DNA of 7,639 bases from an uncultured Eubacteriales bacterium (GCA_902796565.1 CADBPP010000190.1:1-7639), one strand, 5' to 3'. Positions 1-5,751 are shown, counted from the stretch's first letter. Numbers and translations: made by a program. The notes: generated from the sequence alone by a model not told the origin.

Positions 1-58
1 CTTTCGAGGGACAGTCCATGTAGTATGAGTTTTCGCCTGCTCTTATCAGTTCGTACAT
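1..58 (-). CDS. N-terminus of probable MBL-fold metallo-hydrolase (partial)
   Basis: Only the first 19 codons lie in the window; the gene runs off the left edge. The peptide starts MYELIRAGENSYYMDCPSK. A short beta-hairpin lead of this kind (YELI..G..SYY.DCP.K) resembles the opening of metallo-beta-lactamase-fold proteins common in Clostridia, but the metal-binding HxHxDH motif would lie outside the window, so the product is a resemblance call only. The start is well supported: GGAGG at 67-71 sits 8 nt before the ATG, and a consensus promoter lies directly upstream at 85-113. The gene has its own transcription unit, separate from the lipoprotein gene behind it. Confidence 0.55.
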   Translation of the reverse strand, partial: MYELIRAGENSYYMDCPSK

Positions 59-84
59 CTCACGTTCCTCCCGTGTATACCGGG

Positions 85-113
85 ATTATACCAAAAGGAG
101 AGGGTCCGTTCAA
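85..113 (-). promoter_or_regulatory. sigma-A-type promoter of the partial left-edge gene
   Basis: Read on the minus strand, TTGAAC (108-113) is followed by a 17-nt spacer and a perfect TATAAT (85-90). The predicted start near 78 gives a leader of about 20 nt containing the GGAGG. The -35 hexamer lies in the loop of the terminator hairpin at 93-127, so promoter and terminator overlap physically. Confidence 0.78.
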
Positions 114-127
114 CCGGATCCCTCTCC
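93..127 (-). terminator. intrinsic terminator of the beta-helix lipoprotein gene
   Basis: On the minus strand GGAGAGGG pairs with CCCTCTCC. The stem is extended by TCCG/CGGA after a single bulged A and closed by a 6-nt loop, GTTGAA. Four T residues (93-96) follow. It starts 20 nt after the lipoprotein stop codon at 148-150. The T tract is short, so termination may be incomplete. Confidence 0.75.
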
Positions 128-147
128 TCAGATATCATATCCCGTTA

Positions 148-1455
148 TCAGTGGGAGGTGAACTCCTCCCCTCCCACGTACAGTGAAAAGCCGTTGAGGT
201 CGATGCCGGACGTGTCTCCCGTCAGAGAGTCCACCCTGCTGTCCCCGGTGAGCACCCAGCTTGATCCGCTGCCCATATCCAGGCTGATGCCGCCGTCTCC
301 GGTGATCGCTCCGGTGTAGGATACGTTCTCCAGACGAAGGGACAGGCTCGAGATGCCGTCCACGAATATATCTCCGGAAAGCGTCTGGTCCGAAACGTTC
401 ATCTCGCACTTTCCGCCGTTGCGCCCGTCCTTTCCCCAGCGTCCTTCTGAAACGATAAGAAGCATCCCTGTATCGGAAGGAATAAGCTGTGTGCCTCTGA
501 GGTTTATCACACTGGAAGTGTTCGTGACGTAGAACAGGGCTCCGGAGAAGGATGTGAGGCTACCCCCGCTCATGGTAAAGACGCTGACGCCTTCCTTCGC
601 GTCCCCGGATGCGCTCTGGTAAAGAAGCACCGCCGCCCTTACGCTGCCTTCCTTGGAGGACTGGTCGTTTCCTGTCAGGACGCAGTTCTCCAGGCTCACC
701 GAATTCTTTCCCTCGATTATCACCGCTCTGGAATTTTCCGAGACGCACAGGGCGTCGGTGACCGTTATGTCCGCGGTGCTGTAGATGGCGGGGCATCCGT
801 TGAAGCCCCTGGAGGTATAGCTGCCTCCCCTGAGCACCATGACACCGCCTCCGCGGTCGGAACGTATGGCGGCCTTGGATTCGGTCTCCACGGTGAGGTT
901 CTCCCCGTAGAGGGTCCCTCCCCCGGCCACCTGCACTCCGCCGGAGCCGCCTCCCGTGACCGTGACCGTGCTGTCATAGATGTATATGACGGCATTCTGA
1001 TAAGCGAACACACCGGTGGCGTTTTCCGCATCTGCACTCACGGTGCAGTCCCGAAGGGTCACGACGCTGTCACCGTAGGCCCTCACGGCGGCATTCACTC
1101 CCCTGAAGCTGGAATCGTCCGCGCTGGTGGCTCCGCCGGAATTCTTGCTGATGACGCTGCCGGTCATTTCGGCGTTCACTGTCCCGGATGCCTCCACCGC
1201 GCTGACATCCGGCTCCTCCGATACGTAGGTGCCCCCGGTGAATGAGTCTGAGTCCGAAAGCACCAGCGGCCCGAAGAGCGGGGAATTGTCGTACACGGGC
1301 TTTTCCTCCACGGTGCCGGTCTCGGTCTGTTCATCTGTCGGGGCGTTCTCCTCCTTATCGGAGGAAGGCGCCTTTGAGCATGAAGCGGCAAAGAGCATGG
1401 ATGCCGCAAGAAGGAAGCACAGGATCCTTCTGATGATCTTTTCTTTTTTTGACAT
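148..1455 (-). CDS. Lipoprotein with repetitive right-handed beta-helix-like body
   Basis: Predicted secreted lipoprotein of 435 aa. The start is the ATG at 1453-1455, with AGGAG at 1462-1466 six nt upstream. It gives a classic signal peptide: basic MSKKEKIIRR, a hydrophobic core, then AASC with Cys26 as the lipidated residue. Residues about 27-55 are a Glu/Asp/Thr-rich linker of the kind that lifts a domain off the membrane. From about residue 75 to the end the protein is a run of short beta-strand-like repeats rich in Gly, Ser, Thr, Val and Asn (for example VVTLRDCTVSA, VIYIYDSTVTV, GTLYGENLTV), which fits a pectate-lyase-like parallel beta-helix. The C-terminal segment, WVLTGDSRVDSLTGDTSG..LNGFSLYVGG, looks like the closing rungs of such solenoids. 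I see no catalytic motif. A carbohydrate-binding, adhesive or surface role is inference. It sits behind tRNA-Gln without a clear promoter of its own and has its own terminator. Confidence 0.82.
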   Translation of the reverse strand: MSKKEKIIRRILCFLLAASMLFAASCSKAPSSDKEENAPTDEQTETGTVEEKPVYDNSPLFGPLVLSDSDSFTGGTYVSEEPDVSAVEASGTVNAEMTGSVISKNSGGATSADDSSFRGVNAAVRAYGDSVVTLRDCTVSADAENATGVFAYQNAVIYIYDSTVTVTGGGSGGVQVAGGGTLYGENLTVETESKAAIRSDRGGGVMVLRGGSYTSRGFNGCPAIYSTADITVTDALCVSENSRAVIIEGKNSVSLENCVLTGNDQSSKEGSVRAAVLLYQSASGDAKEGVSVFTMSGGSLTSFSGALFYVTNTSSVINLRGTQLIPSDTGMLLIVSEGRWGKDGRNGGKCEMNVSDQTLSGDIFVDGISSLSLRLENVSYTGAITGDGGISLDMGSGSSWVLTGDSRVDSLTGDTSGIDLNGFSLYVGGEEFTSH

Positions 1456-1473
1456 ATGTTTCTCCTGATGTCC

Positions 1474-1490
1474 GTCCCGGGATCCGGGAC
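1474..1490 (-). repeat. 7-bp perfect inverted repeat in the leader of the beta-helix lipoprotein gene
   Basis: GTCCCGG and CCGGGAC are separated by 3 nt, ending 7 nt before the AGGAG ribosome binding site. In RNA this would be a very GC-rich 7-bp stem with a 3-nt loop; in DNA it could be a dyad operator. No T tract follows, so it is not a terminator. Function is not known. Confidence 0.5.
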
Positions 1491-1577
1491 AAATGTAGTC
1501 TGCTATGATAATATCCATAATAATTGAAAAAGGATTGAAAACAGCCGATCCGTGAAAAATATGTCATCTGACAAAGG
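1491..1577 (-). other. A/T-rich stretch upstream of the beta-helix lipoprotein gene, no confident promoter
   Basis: The minus strand holds -10-like hexamers (TATTAT at 1508-1513 and at 1517-1522), but none has a convincing -35 box at 16-18 nt. Either the promoter is of another sigma class or the lipoprotein gene is reached by readthrough from the tRNA promoter. Confidence 0.35.
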
Positions 1578-1608
1578 ACCGCCTGCGTACATACGTAACG
1601 CAGGCGGT
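1578..1608 (-). terminator. 11-bp hairpin downstream of tRNA-Gln, probable terminator
   Basis: ACCGCCTGCGT and ACGCAGGCGGT form a perfect 11-bp stem around a 9-nt loop, 17 nt past the tRNA 3' end. The following sequence is CCTTTGTC, so the U tract is weak. It would stop tRNA transcription only partly, or protect or mark the 3' end for processing. Confidence 0.55.
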
Positions 1609-1625
1609 ATTGACTTCCATAAATA

Positions 1626-1702
1626 TGGCAGGGGCAGCAGGATTCGAACCTGCGAATGACGGAATCAAAATCCGTTGCCTTGACCGACTTGGCGATGCCC
1701 CT
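1626..1702 (-). tRNA. tRNA-Gln (anticodon TTG)
   Basis: A complete cloverleaf is readable on the minus strand: acceptor stem AGGGGCA/TGCCCCT, D arm with GCC/GGC, anticodon stem ACGGA/TCCGT around loop TTTTGAT (anticodon TTG, reading CAA), a 5-nt variable loop, T arm GCAGG/CCTGC around TTCGAAT, discriminator G and an encoded CCA at 1626-1628. It is a lone tRNA gene between two lipoprotein genes on the same strand. Its own promoter lies at 1714-1742, giving a predicted 5' leader of only a few nucleotides. Confidence 0.97.
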
Positions 1703-1713
1703 GTGAGAAACCG

Positions 1714-1742
1714 ATTGTATCACAGCGGGAGGATTGTTTCAA
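1714..1742 (-). promoter_or_regulatory. promoter of tRNA-Gln
   Basis: On the minus strand TTGAAA (1737-1742), a 17-nt spacer, then TACAAT (1714-1719) with a TGA just before it, which makes an extended -10 (TGn). The predicted start is near 1707, about 5 nt before the mature tRNA. The -35 begins only 9 bp after the stop codon of the upstream small lipoprotein gene. Confidence 0.85.
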
Positions 1743-1751
1743 CCTTTGGCG

Positions 1752-2324
1752 CTACTCCTCGTCGAAACGAAGGCTGAAGGGGATCTGCAGGGCGTTTTCG
1801 TCGTCGCAGCCCTCCGCAGCCACCACCGTCAGTATGTAAACGTCTCCCTCATGGATAAAGTATGTCTGGGAGAGCACGTAGTTCTTTTCGTCTCTGACGA
1901 ATGAGGCTTCGAACCACATGATCTGACGGCCGGAGGCCATGTACATGTCGGCGTTTCTGAGGGTAAGTGTGGTCCCCAGTCCCTGGGAGAGCTTGTTTAT
2001 TATCTCCCCCGCGTCATCGGCACGCACCACCTTGTCGAGTTTTTTCTCTTCGGTGGAGGACGCCTTCACCAGTATCACGGAGGAACACGTCAGCCCCTCC
2101 TGAAGGGGAGAAGTTGCTTCAAATATGGGGTCGTTGTAATCCGCTCCGGGATCCGTTTCCCCCAGCTCGTTCCAGCCTGCGGGATAATCGAAACTGATAC
2201 CGGCGGCCTCCACGCTCACGGTATCTTCCGTGAACACGGCCGAGGGAGCGTCCTGGTAGGAAGCGCAGGAACACAGCGTGAGCACAAGGCCCAGGCAAAG
2301 CATTGCGGTGATAATCTTTTTCAT
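1752..2324 (-). CDS. Small lipoprotein with PsbP/Mog1-like domain
   Basis: Predicted exported lipoprotein of 190 aa. The signal peptide is MKKIITAMLCLGLVLTL followed by the lipobox LCSC, with Cys20 lipidated. After a short linker, residues about 37-188 begin with a strand-turn signature (ISFDYPAGWNE, 43-53) and end with a strand motif IPFSLRF (181-187). Together with YFIHEGDVYILTVVA (155-169), this is typical of Mog1p/PsbP-like lipoproteins found in many Clostridia. No enzymatic residues are apparent and the ligand is unknown. There is no ribosome binding site: the ATG lies 6 nt past the -10 box of a strong promoter, which suggests a leaderless mRNA. An upstream in-frame extension is possible on paper but would run through that promoter. 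No terminator is seen before the tRNA promoter 9 bp downstream. Confidence 0.8.
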   Translation of the reverse strand: MKKIITAMLCLGLVLTLCSCASYQDAPSAVFTEDTVSVEAAGISFDYPAGWNELGETDPGADYNDPIFEATSPLQEGLTCSSVILVKASSTEEKKLDKVVRADDAGEIINKLSQGLGTTLTLRNADMYMASGRQIMWFEASFVRDEKNYVLSQTYFIHEGDVYILTVVAAEGCDDENALQIPFSLRFDEE

Positions 2325-2330
2325 AATGAT

Positions 2331-2359
2331 ATGATAATTCCCGCAAAAGGCAATGTCAA
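2331..2359 (-). promoter_or_regulatory. promoter of the small lipoprotein gene, start on or next to the ATG
   Basis: On the minus strand a perfect TTGACA (2354-2359), a 17-nt spacer and TATCAT (2331-2336). Six nucleotides (2325-2330) separate the -10 from the ATG at 2322-2324, so the expected +1 is the A of the start codon. Confidence 0.75.
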
Positions 2360-2403
2360 ATGTTTTGGCCCATTTTTCTCTTATGCAAAGGACGGCGGGA
2401 AAA

Positions 2404-2432
2404 TTGACACCGGGGGCGGGATGGTTTAAAAT
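2404..2432 (+). promoter_or_regulatory. promoter of the scaffold/GGGtGRT operon
   Basis: A perfect TTGACA (2404-2409), a 17-nt spacer (2410-2426) and TAAAAT (2427-2432). The predicted start near 2439 gives a leader of about 23 nt that carries AAGGAG. Its -35 is 44 bp from the -35 of the divergent lipoprotein promoter. I see no clear operator or riboswitch here. Confidence 0.85.
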
Positions 2433-2461
2433 AGTCTCAAGCAACTCTAAGGAGCATAACA

Positions 2462-3154
2462 ATGGAATACACAAAAGAAGTGGAAGAAATGGTATGCGTC
2501 GCCAAGGGAGCCGATCACGGCCCCGCGCCCATACCTGAGGAAGGAAAGTGGGTTCAGGCAAAGCAGATCACCGATATCAGCGGACTGACCCACGGGATAG
2601 GATACTGCGCGCCCCAGCAGGGAGCGTGCAAGCTCACCCTTAACGTCAAGGACGGAGTCATCCAGGAAGCCCTGGTGGAGACCATAGGATGCAGCGGCAT
2701 GACCCATTCCGCGGCCATGGCCTCGGAGATACTGCCCGGAAAGACCATACTGGAGGCACTGAACACGGACCTGGTGTGCGACGCCATCAACGTGGCCATG
2801 AGGGAGCTGTTCCTGCAGATAGTATACGGCCGTTCCCAGACGGCTTTCTCCGAGGGAGGCCTTCTCATCGGCGCCTCGCTGGAGGATCTGGGAAAGGGCA
2901 TGAGAAGCCAGGTGGGCACCACCTTCGGCACGCTGAAGAAGGGACCGAGATACCTGGAGATAGCGGAAGGCTACATAACAAGACTCGCCATCGACAAGGA
3001 CGGCCTGATAATAGGTTATGAGTTCGTCCATCTCGGAAAGGTCATGGAAGCAGTAAAGAAGGGCACCGACGCCAACGAGGCCATCAGAAACGCCACCGGC
3101 ACCTACGGCCGTTTCGCCGAGGCAGACCGCTACATAGACCCCAGACAGGAGTAA
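2462..3154 (+). CDS. NifU/IscU-like iron-sulfur cluster scaffold protein
   Basis: Protein of 230 aa, longer than a classic IscU of about 130 aa. Residues about 40-125 resemble the NifU N-terminal/IscU fold: GACKLTLNVKDGVIQEALVETIGCSG (54-79) aligns by eye with the first-ligand strand and the GCGSAIAS ligand loop, and NTDL (101-104) with the IscU NTDI segment. Such proteins hold a nascent Fe-S cluster in the cytoplasm and pass it on. Cysteines are C12, C49, C56, C77 and C106. C77 matches the second IscU ligand and C49 or C56 could be the first. The usual HCS third ligand is not seen; C106 may stand in for it. Residues 126-230 form an extra C-terminal part without recognised motifs. Start: AAGGAG at 2449-2454, 7 nt before the ATG. 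It is the first gene of an operon with the GGGtGRT gene. Confidence 0.85.
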   Translation: MEYTKEVEEMVCVAKGADHGPAPIPEEGKWVQAKQITDISGLTHGIGYCAPQQGACKLTLNVKDGVIQEALVETIGCSGMTHSAAMASEILPGKTILEALNTDLVCDAINVAMRELFLQIVYGRSQTAFSEGGLLIGASLEDLGKGMRSQVGTTFGTLKKGPRYLEIAEGYITRLAIDKDGLIIGYEFVHLGKVMEAVKKGTDANEAIRNATGTYGRFAEADRYIDPRQE

Positions 3155-3164
3155 GGAGGAAGCC

Positions 3165-4166
3165 ATGGATTTATTTGAGAACTACTCAAGAAGGATAGAC
3201 AAGGTGAACGCCCTTCTGAACCAGTGGGGCATAAAGGACCTGGAGGAAGCGGACAGGATCTGCACGGATCTGGGCTTCAGGCCCTATGATATCGTTAAGG
3301 GAGTCCAGCCCATCTGTTTCGAGGATGCGGCATGGGCATACACCGCGGGATGCGCCGTGGCGGTGAAAAAGAACGTCAGAACGGCTGCCGAAGCGGCGGA
3401 GGCCATCGGTCTCGGTCTGGACAGCTTCTGCATCCCGGGAAGCGTCGCTGAAAACAGGAAAGTGGGCATCGGCCACGGCAACCTGGGCGCGATGCTTCTG
3501 AGAGAAGAGACGAAATGCTTCGCGTTCCTGGCGGGTCATGAATCCTTTGCCGCCGCTGAGGGCGCCATAGGCATCGCCAGAAACGCCAACACCGTAAGGA
3601 AGGAACCCTTAAGGGTCATCCTCAACGGCCTGGGCAAGGACGCGGCCCAGATAATCTCCCGCATCAACGGATTCACCTACGTGCAGACCCGGTTCGACTA
3701 CGCCACGGGTGAGCTGAGTGTGGTCAGGGAGATCGCCTACTCAGATTCCGAAAGATCGAAAGTGCGCTGCTACGGAGCGGACGACGTCAGGGAAGGCGTC
3801 GCCATAATGCACAGCGAGGGAGTGGATATCTCCATCACGGGAAACTCCACCAACCCGACCCGCTTCCAGCATCCCGTGGCCGCGACCTACAAGAAGGAAC
3901 GCGTGGAGATGGGCAGACCCTACTTCTCCGTAGCCTCGGGTGGCGGCACCGGAAGGACCCTTCACCCCGACAACATGGCAGCGGGGCCGGCTTCCTACGG
4001 AATGACGGATACCATGGGCAGGATGCATTCCGACGCCCAGTTCGCCGGCAGTTCCTCAGTGCCCGCCCACGTGGAGATGATGGGATTCATAGGCATGGGA
4101 AACAACCCCATGGTGGGCGCCACAGTGGCCTGCGCCGTGGCGGTGGACAAGGCGCTGAATCCCTGA
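3165..4166 (+). CDS. GGGtGRT family protein
   Basis: Cytoplasmic protein of 333 aa that contains the sequence defining its family, GGGTGRT, at residues 259-265 (context VASGGGTGRTLHPDN). Other Gly-rich, probably conserved stretches are GIGHGNLGAMLLREETKCFAF (101-121, part), HESFAAAEGAIGIARNAN (125-142) and MGFIGMGNNPMVGAT (306-320). Cysteines are at 33, 51, 63, 89, 118, 202 and 323. There is no signal peptide or membrane segment. The biochemical function of the family is not established to my knowledge. The glycine-rich loops could bind a nucleotide, phosphate or cofactor, which is inference. Its ribosome binding site AAGGAGG (3153-3159) overlaps the TAA of the scaffold gene and the ATG follows 5 nt later, so the two are tightly co-translated. 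This implies a job linked to Fe-S cluster carriage. Confidence 0.88.
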   Translation: MDLFENYSRRIDKVNALLNQWGIKDLEEADRICTDLGFRPYDIVKGVQPICFEDAAWAYTAGCAVAVKKNVRTAAEAAEAIGLGLDSFCIPGSVAENRKVGIGHGNLGAMLLREETKCFAFLAGHESFAAAEGAIGIARNANTVRKEPLRVILNGLGKDAAQIISRINGFTYVQTRFDYATGELSVVREIAYSDSERSKVRCYGADDVREGVAIMHSEGVDISITGNSTNPTRFQHPVAATYKKERVEMGRPYFSVASGGGTGRTLHPDNMAAGPASYGMTDTMGRMHSDAQFAGSSSVPAHVEMMGFIGMGNNPMVGATVACAVAVDKALNP

Positions 4167-4178
4167 CAGCGCATATCG

Positions 4179-4208
4179 AAAAAGCTGTGCGGCGCCGCAC
4201 AGCTTTTT
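4179..4208. terminator. bidirectional intrinsic terminator between convergent genes
   Basis: A perfect 30-bp palindrome, two 15-nt arms centred on GGCGCC, with A runs on the left and T runs on the right. On the plus strand seven T residues end the hairpin and stop the GGGtGRT operon, whose stop codon ends at 4166. On the minus strand five T residues end it and stop the YdcF-domain gene ending at 4216. Confidence 0.92.
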
Positions 4209-4215
4209 TTACATT

Positions 4216-5688
4216 TTAAAGCACATTTGAAAGGTACAGCACCGCCGCCATGGCCAGGTTCAGCAGCGTAAGGCAGATAATGACGCCGAGATGGGTACGG
4301 CGCTCGGAATACAGTGTCGCGATGTACTCTCGGATAAATGCGTTTATCCAGAAATATCTTTTGGTGGGGCTGCCTATCCCTTCTGCTTTTATCCCCAGGG
4401 ACGAGGCGATAAGACCGGAACGGAACACATGGTAGTTGGTGGTGGAAAAGGCGATCTTCGGATCGTCCTTTTCGCTGTCCGCCTTTATGAGCTCCATCGA
4501 GTACTGCATGTTCTCCCGGGTGTTCTTTGCCCGGTCCTCCACCAGGATGTTCTCTTCTTCTATGCCCTTCGAACGGAGATAGCGTCCGATGGCCTCTCCC
4601 TCGGAGATCACTTCATCATCGCCCTTTCCTCCGGTGGGGACATATTTCATAATCCTGCCCGTTCTCTCCTTTTGCATCCTGCCGAATTCCAGGGCCCTGT
4701 CGGCCCTGGAGGAAAGAAGCTTCGTCAGGCTCCCGTCCTCATTGAGCTGGCATCCCAGTATCAGCACGTAGTCCCTGTCAAAGGGAGGCACATGCCTTGC
4801 CGCCTTCACCGCGAGGATGACGGTGGACAAAAGGATGCATTCGAGGTACGTTATCACCCCGAAGACCCCGGCCTCCGTGAAGGATTCGATATATAAGGCG
4901 ATGCCCTGCTCATTGTGCACATCCACCCAGGTGGCGGACTGCAGAAGGTCCCCGACTATCACGGGCAGCAGGGTGCCGGCACACACCAGCACGCCGATGA
5001 TCATCCCCAGCATGTTGTGCCAGGTGAAGCCCTCTTTGATCAGAAGGCGTACGTTGGAAGCGCTCACCAGCAGCCATACGATGAAGGCTATGGGCAGCAC
5101 ATATACCGCGAAGCGGGAAGATGCTTCCATGACGCTGCGTACCAGCATGTAAACGCCCCTGTAGCTTAAGGTGTATACCAGCTGGTTCGCCATGAGGAAG
5201 CCGCAGAAGATCATCAGCCCCAGCTCGGTCACGTTGCCGTAACTGTACATATCCTCGTTCATGTCGGTCCTGTATCTTCTGAGAATGCCTGTGAATACAC
5301 TCAGGAGCCACAGGCATACGCAGACGGGAAGGATGATATCCCCGCGGGACGGGCCGAAAAATGAATCATAGGTGATCATCCCCGTGGAATGGACATAGAG
5401 CCTGAATCCCCCCAGGGTCTCCCCGGGGACGGAAACGGACACGAAGGCCTTTCCCCGGGACAGGGATGAAAAGCTCAGATACACATCTGCCCCCGAGACG
5501 CGGACATCCTCCAGCTTCACGAATTCAGCGTCCTGATCGATATCCGCCGTGACCTGCCAAGCGCCAACGTCATGCCCCTTCAGAGAGAGTTTCACCGTAT
5601 ATTTTCCGCCTAGGGCAAGCAGCACCGCAAAGCATATGGCGGCACATACAAGTATCCAGAAGATCCTTTTCGTCAGTCTTTTTTTCAT
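4216..5688 (-). CDS. Multi-pass membrane protein with C-terminal YdcF/DUF218 domain
   Basis: Protein of 490 aa. A basic start MKKRLTKR leads into a first membrane helix (about 9-27). Residues 28-115 are a strand-rich, probably extracytoplasmic segment. Further membrane helices lie at about 118-136, 156-176, 193-212, 226-250 and 272-296, and a last one at 467-488. The DUF218/YdcF domain spans about 305-460, with YVLILGCQL (307-315), SSRADRALE (326-334), PTGGKGDDE (351-359), SEGEA (362-366), the AKNTREN block (387-393) and TNYHVFRSG (417-425). Relatives such as SanA and ElyC act in the cell envelope; the reaction of this member is unknown. The ATG has no ribosome binding site at normal distance: AGGA (5703-5706) is 14 nt away, and a GGAAC-n-GTTCC dyad (5695-5705) lies between them. 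It has its own promoter and shares the downstream terminator. Confidence 0.85.
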   Translation of the reverse strand: MKKRLTKRIFWILVCAAICFAVLLALGGKYTVKLSLKGHDVGAWQVTADIDQDAEFVKLEDVRVSGADVYLSFSSLSRGKAFVSVSVPGETLGGFRLYVHSTGMITYDSFFGPSRGDIILPVCVCLWLLSVFTGILRRYRTDMNEDMYSYGNVTELGLMIFCGFLMANQLVYTLSYRGVYMLVRSVMEASSRFAVYVLPIAFIVWLLVSASNVRLLIKEGFTWHNMLGMIIGVLVCAGTLLPVIVGDLLQSATWVDVHNEQGIALYIESFTEAGVFGVITYLECILLSTVILAVKAARHVPPFDRDYVLILGCQLNEDGSLTKLLSSRADRALEFGRMQKERTGRIMKYVPTGGKGDDEVISEGEAIGRYLRSKGIEEENILVEDRAKNTRENMQYSMELIKADSEKDDPKIAFSTTNYHVFRSGLIASSLGIKAEGIGSPTKRYFWINAFIREYIATLYSERRTHLGVIICLTLLNLAMAAVLYLSNVL

Positions 5689-5694
5689 GATGTC

Positions 5695-5705
5695 GGAACC
5701 GTTCC
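5695..5705 (-). repeat. short dyad GGAAC-n-GTTCC in the leader of the YdcF-domain gene
   Basis: An 11-nt dyad that overlaps the only purine-rich ribosome-binding candidate (AAAGGAA) and lies 6 nt before the ATG. It could be a weak hairpin (4 bp, 3-nt loop) or a protein-binding half-site pair. Confidence 0.35.
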
Positions 5706-5715
5706 TTTCCCGTTC

Positions 5716-5743
5716 AGTATACTCCCCCGATGCTGTTCTCCAA
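5716..5743 (-). promoter_or_regulatory. probable promoter of the YdcF-domain gene
   Basis: On the minus strand TATACT (5716-5721) is preceded at 16 nt by TTGGAG (5738-5743). The -10 matches five of six consensus bases and the -35 four of six. The predicted start near 5709 gives a leader of about 21 nt. It lies just downstream of the hydratase terminator. Confidence 0.6.
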
Positions 5744-5751
5744 AGGACACG

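Noticed and set aside
148..1455. Tandem DNA repeat or CRISPR-like array behind the repetitive lipoprotein
   Set aside because: The repetition is at the level of strand-turn protein pattern; no recurring nucleotide unit or regular spacer is visible.
1456..1518. In-frame upstream ATG that would lengthen the beta-helix lipoprotein by 21 residues
   Set aside because: No ribosome binding site precedes it. The extension would bury the signal peptide, and the ATG at 1453-1455 has AGGAG at 6 nt.
1355..1723. Minus-strand reading frame across the tRNA into the lipoprotein start
   Set aside because: It reads through a complete tRNA and its hairpin and is out of frame with the lipoprotein; chance ORF.
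2360..2403. Operator or riboswitch between the divergent promoters
   Set aside because: I found no convincing dyad, Fur/Rex-like motif or structured aptamer in these 44 bp.
2325..2561. In-frame N-terminal extension of the small lipoprotein by 79 residues
   Set aside because: It would run through the lipoprotein's own promoter and into the divergent scaffold gene, and it would move the lipoprotein signal peptide away from the N-terminus.
2447..3166. Long minus-strand reading frame opposite the scaffold gene
   Set aside because: It is the antisense shadow of a recognised gene; the scaffold frame has promoter, ribosome binding site and family motifs.
4291..4896. Plus-strand reading frame opposite the YdcF domain
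   Set aside because: No start signal and no recognisable protein features; the opposite strand holds the DUF218 motifs.
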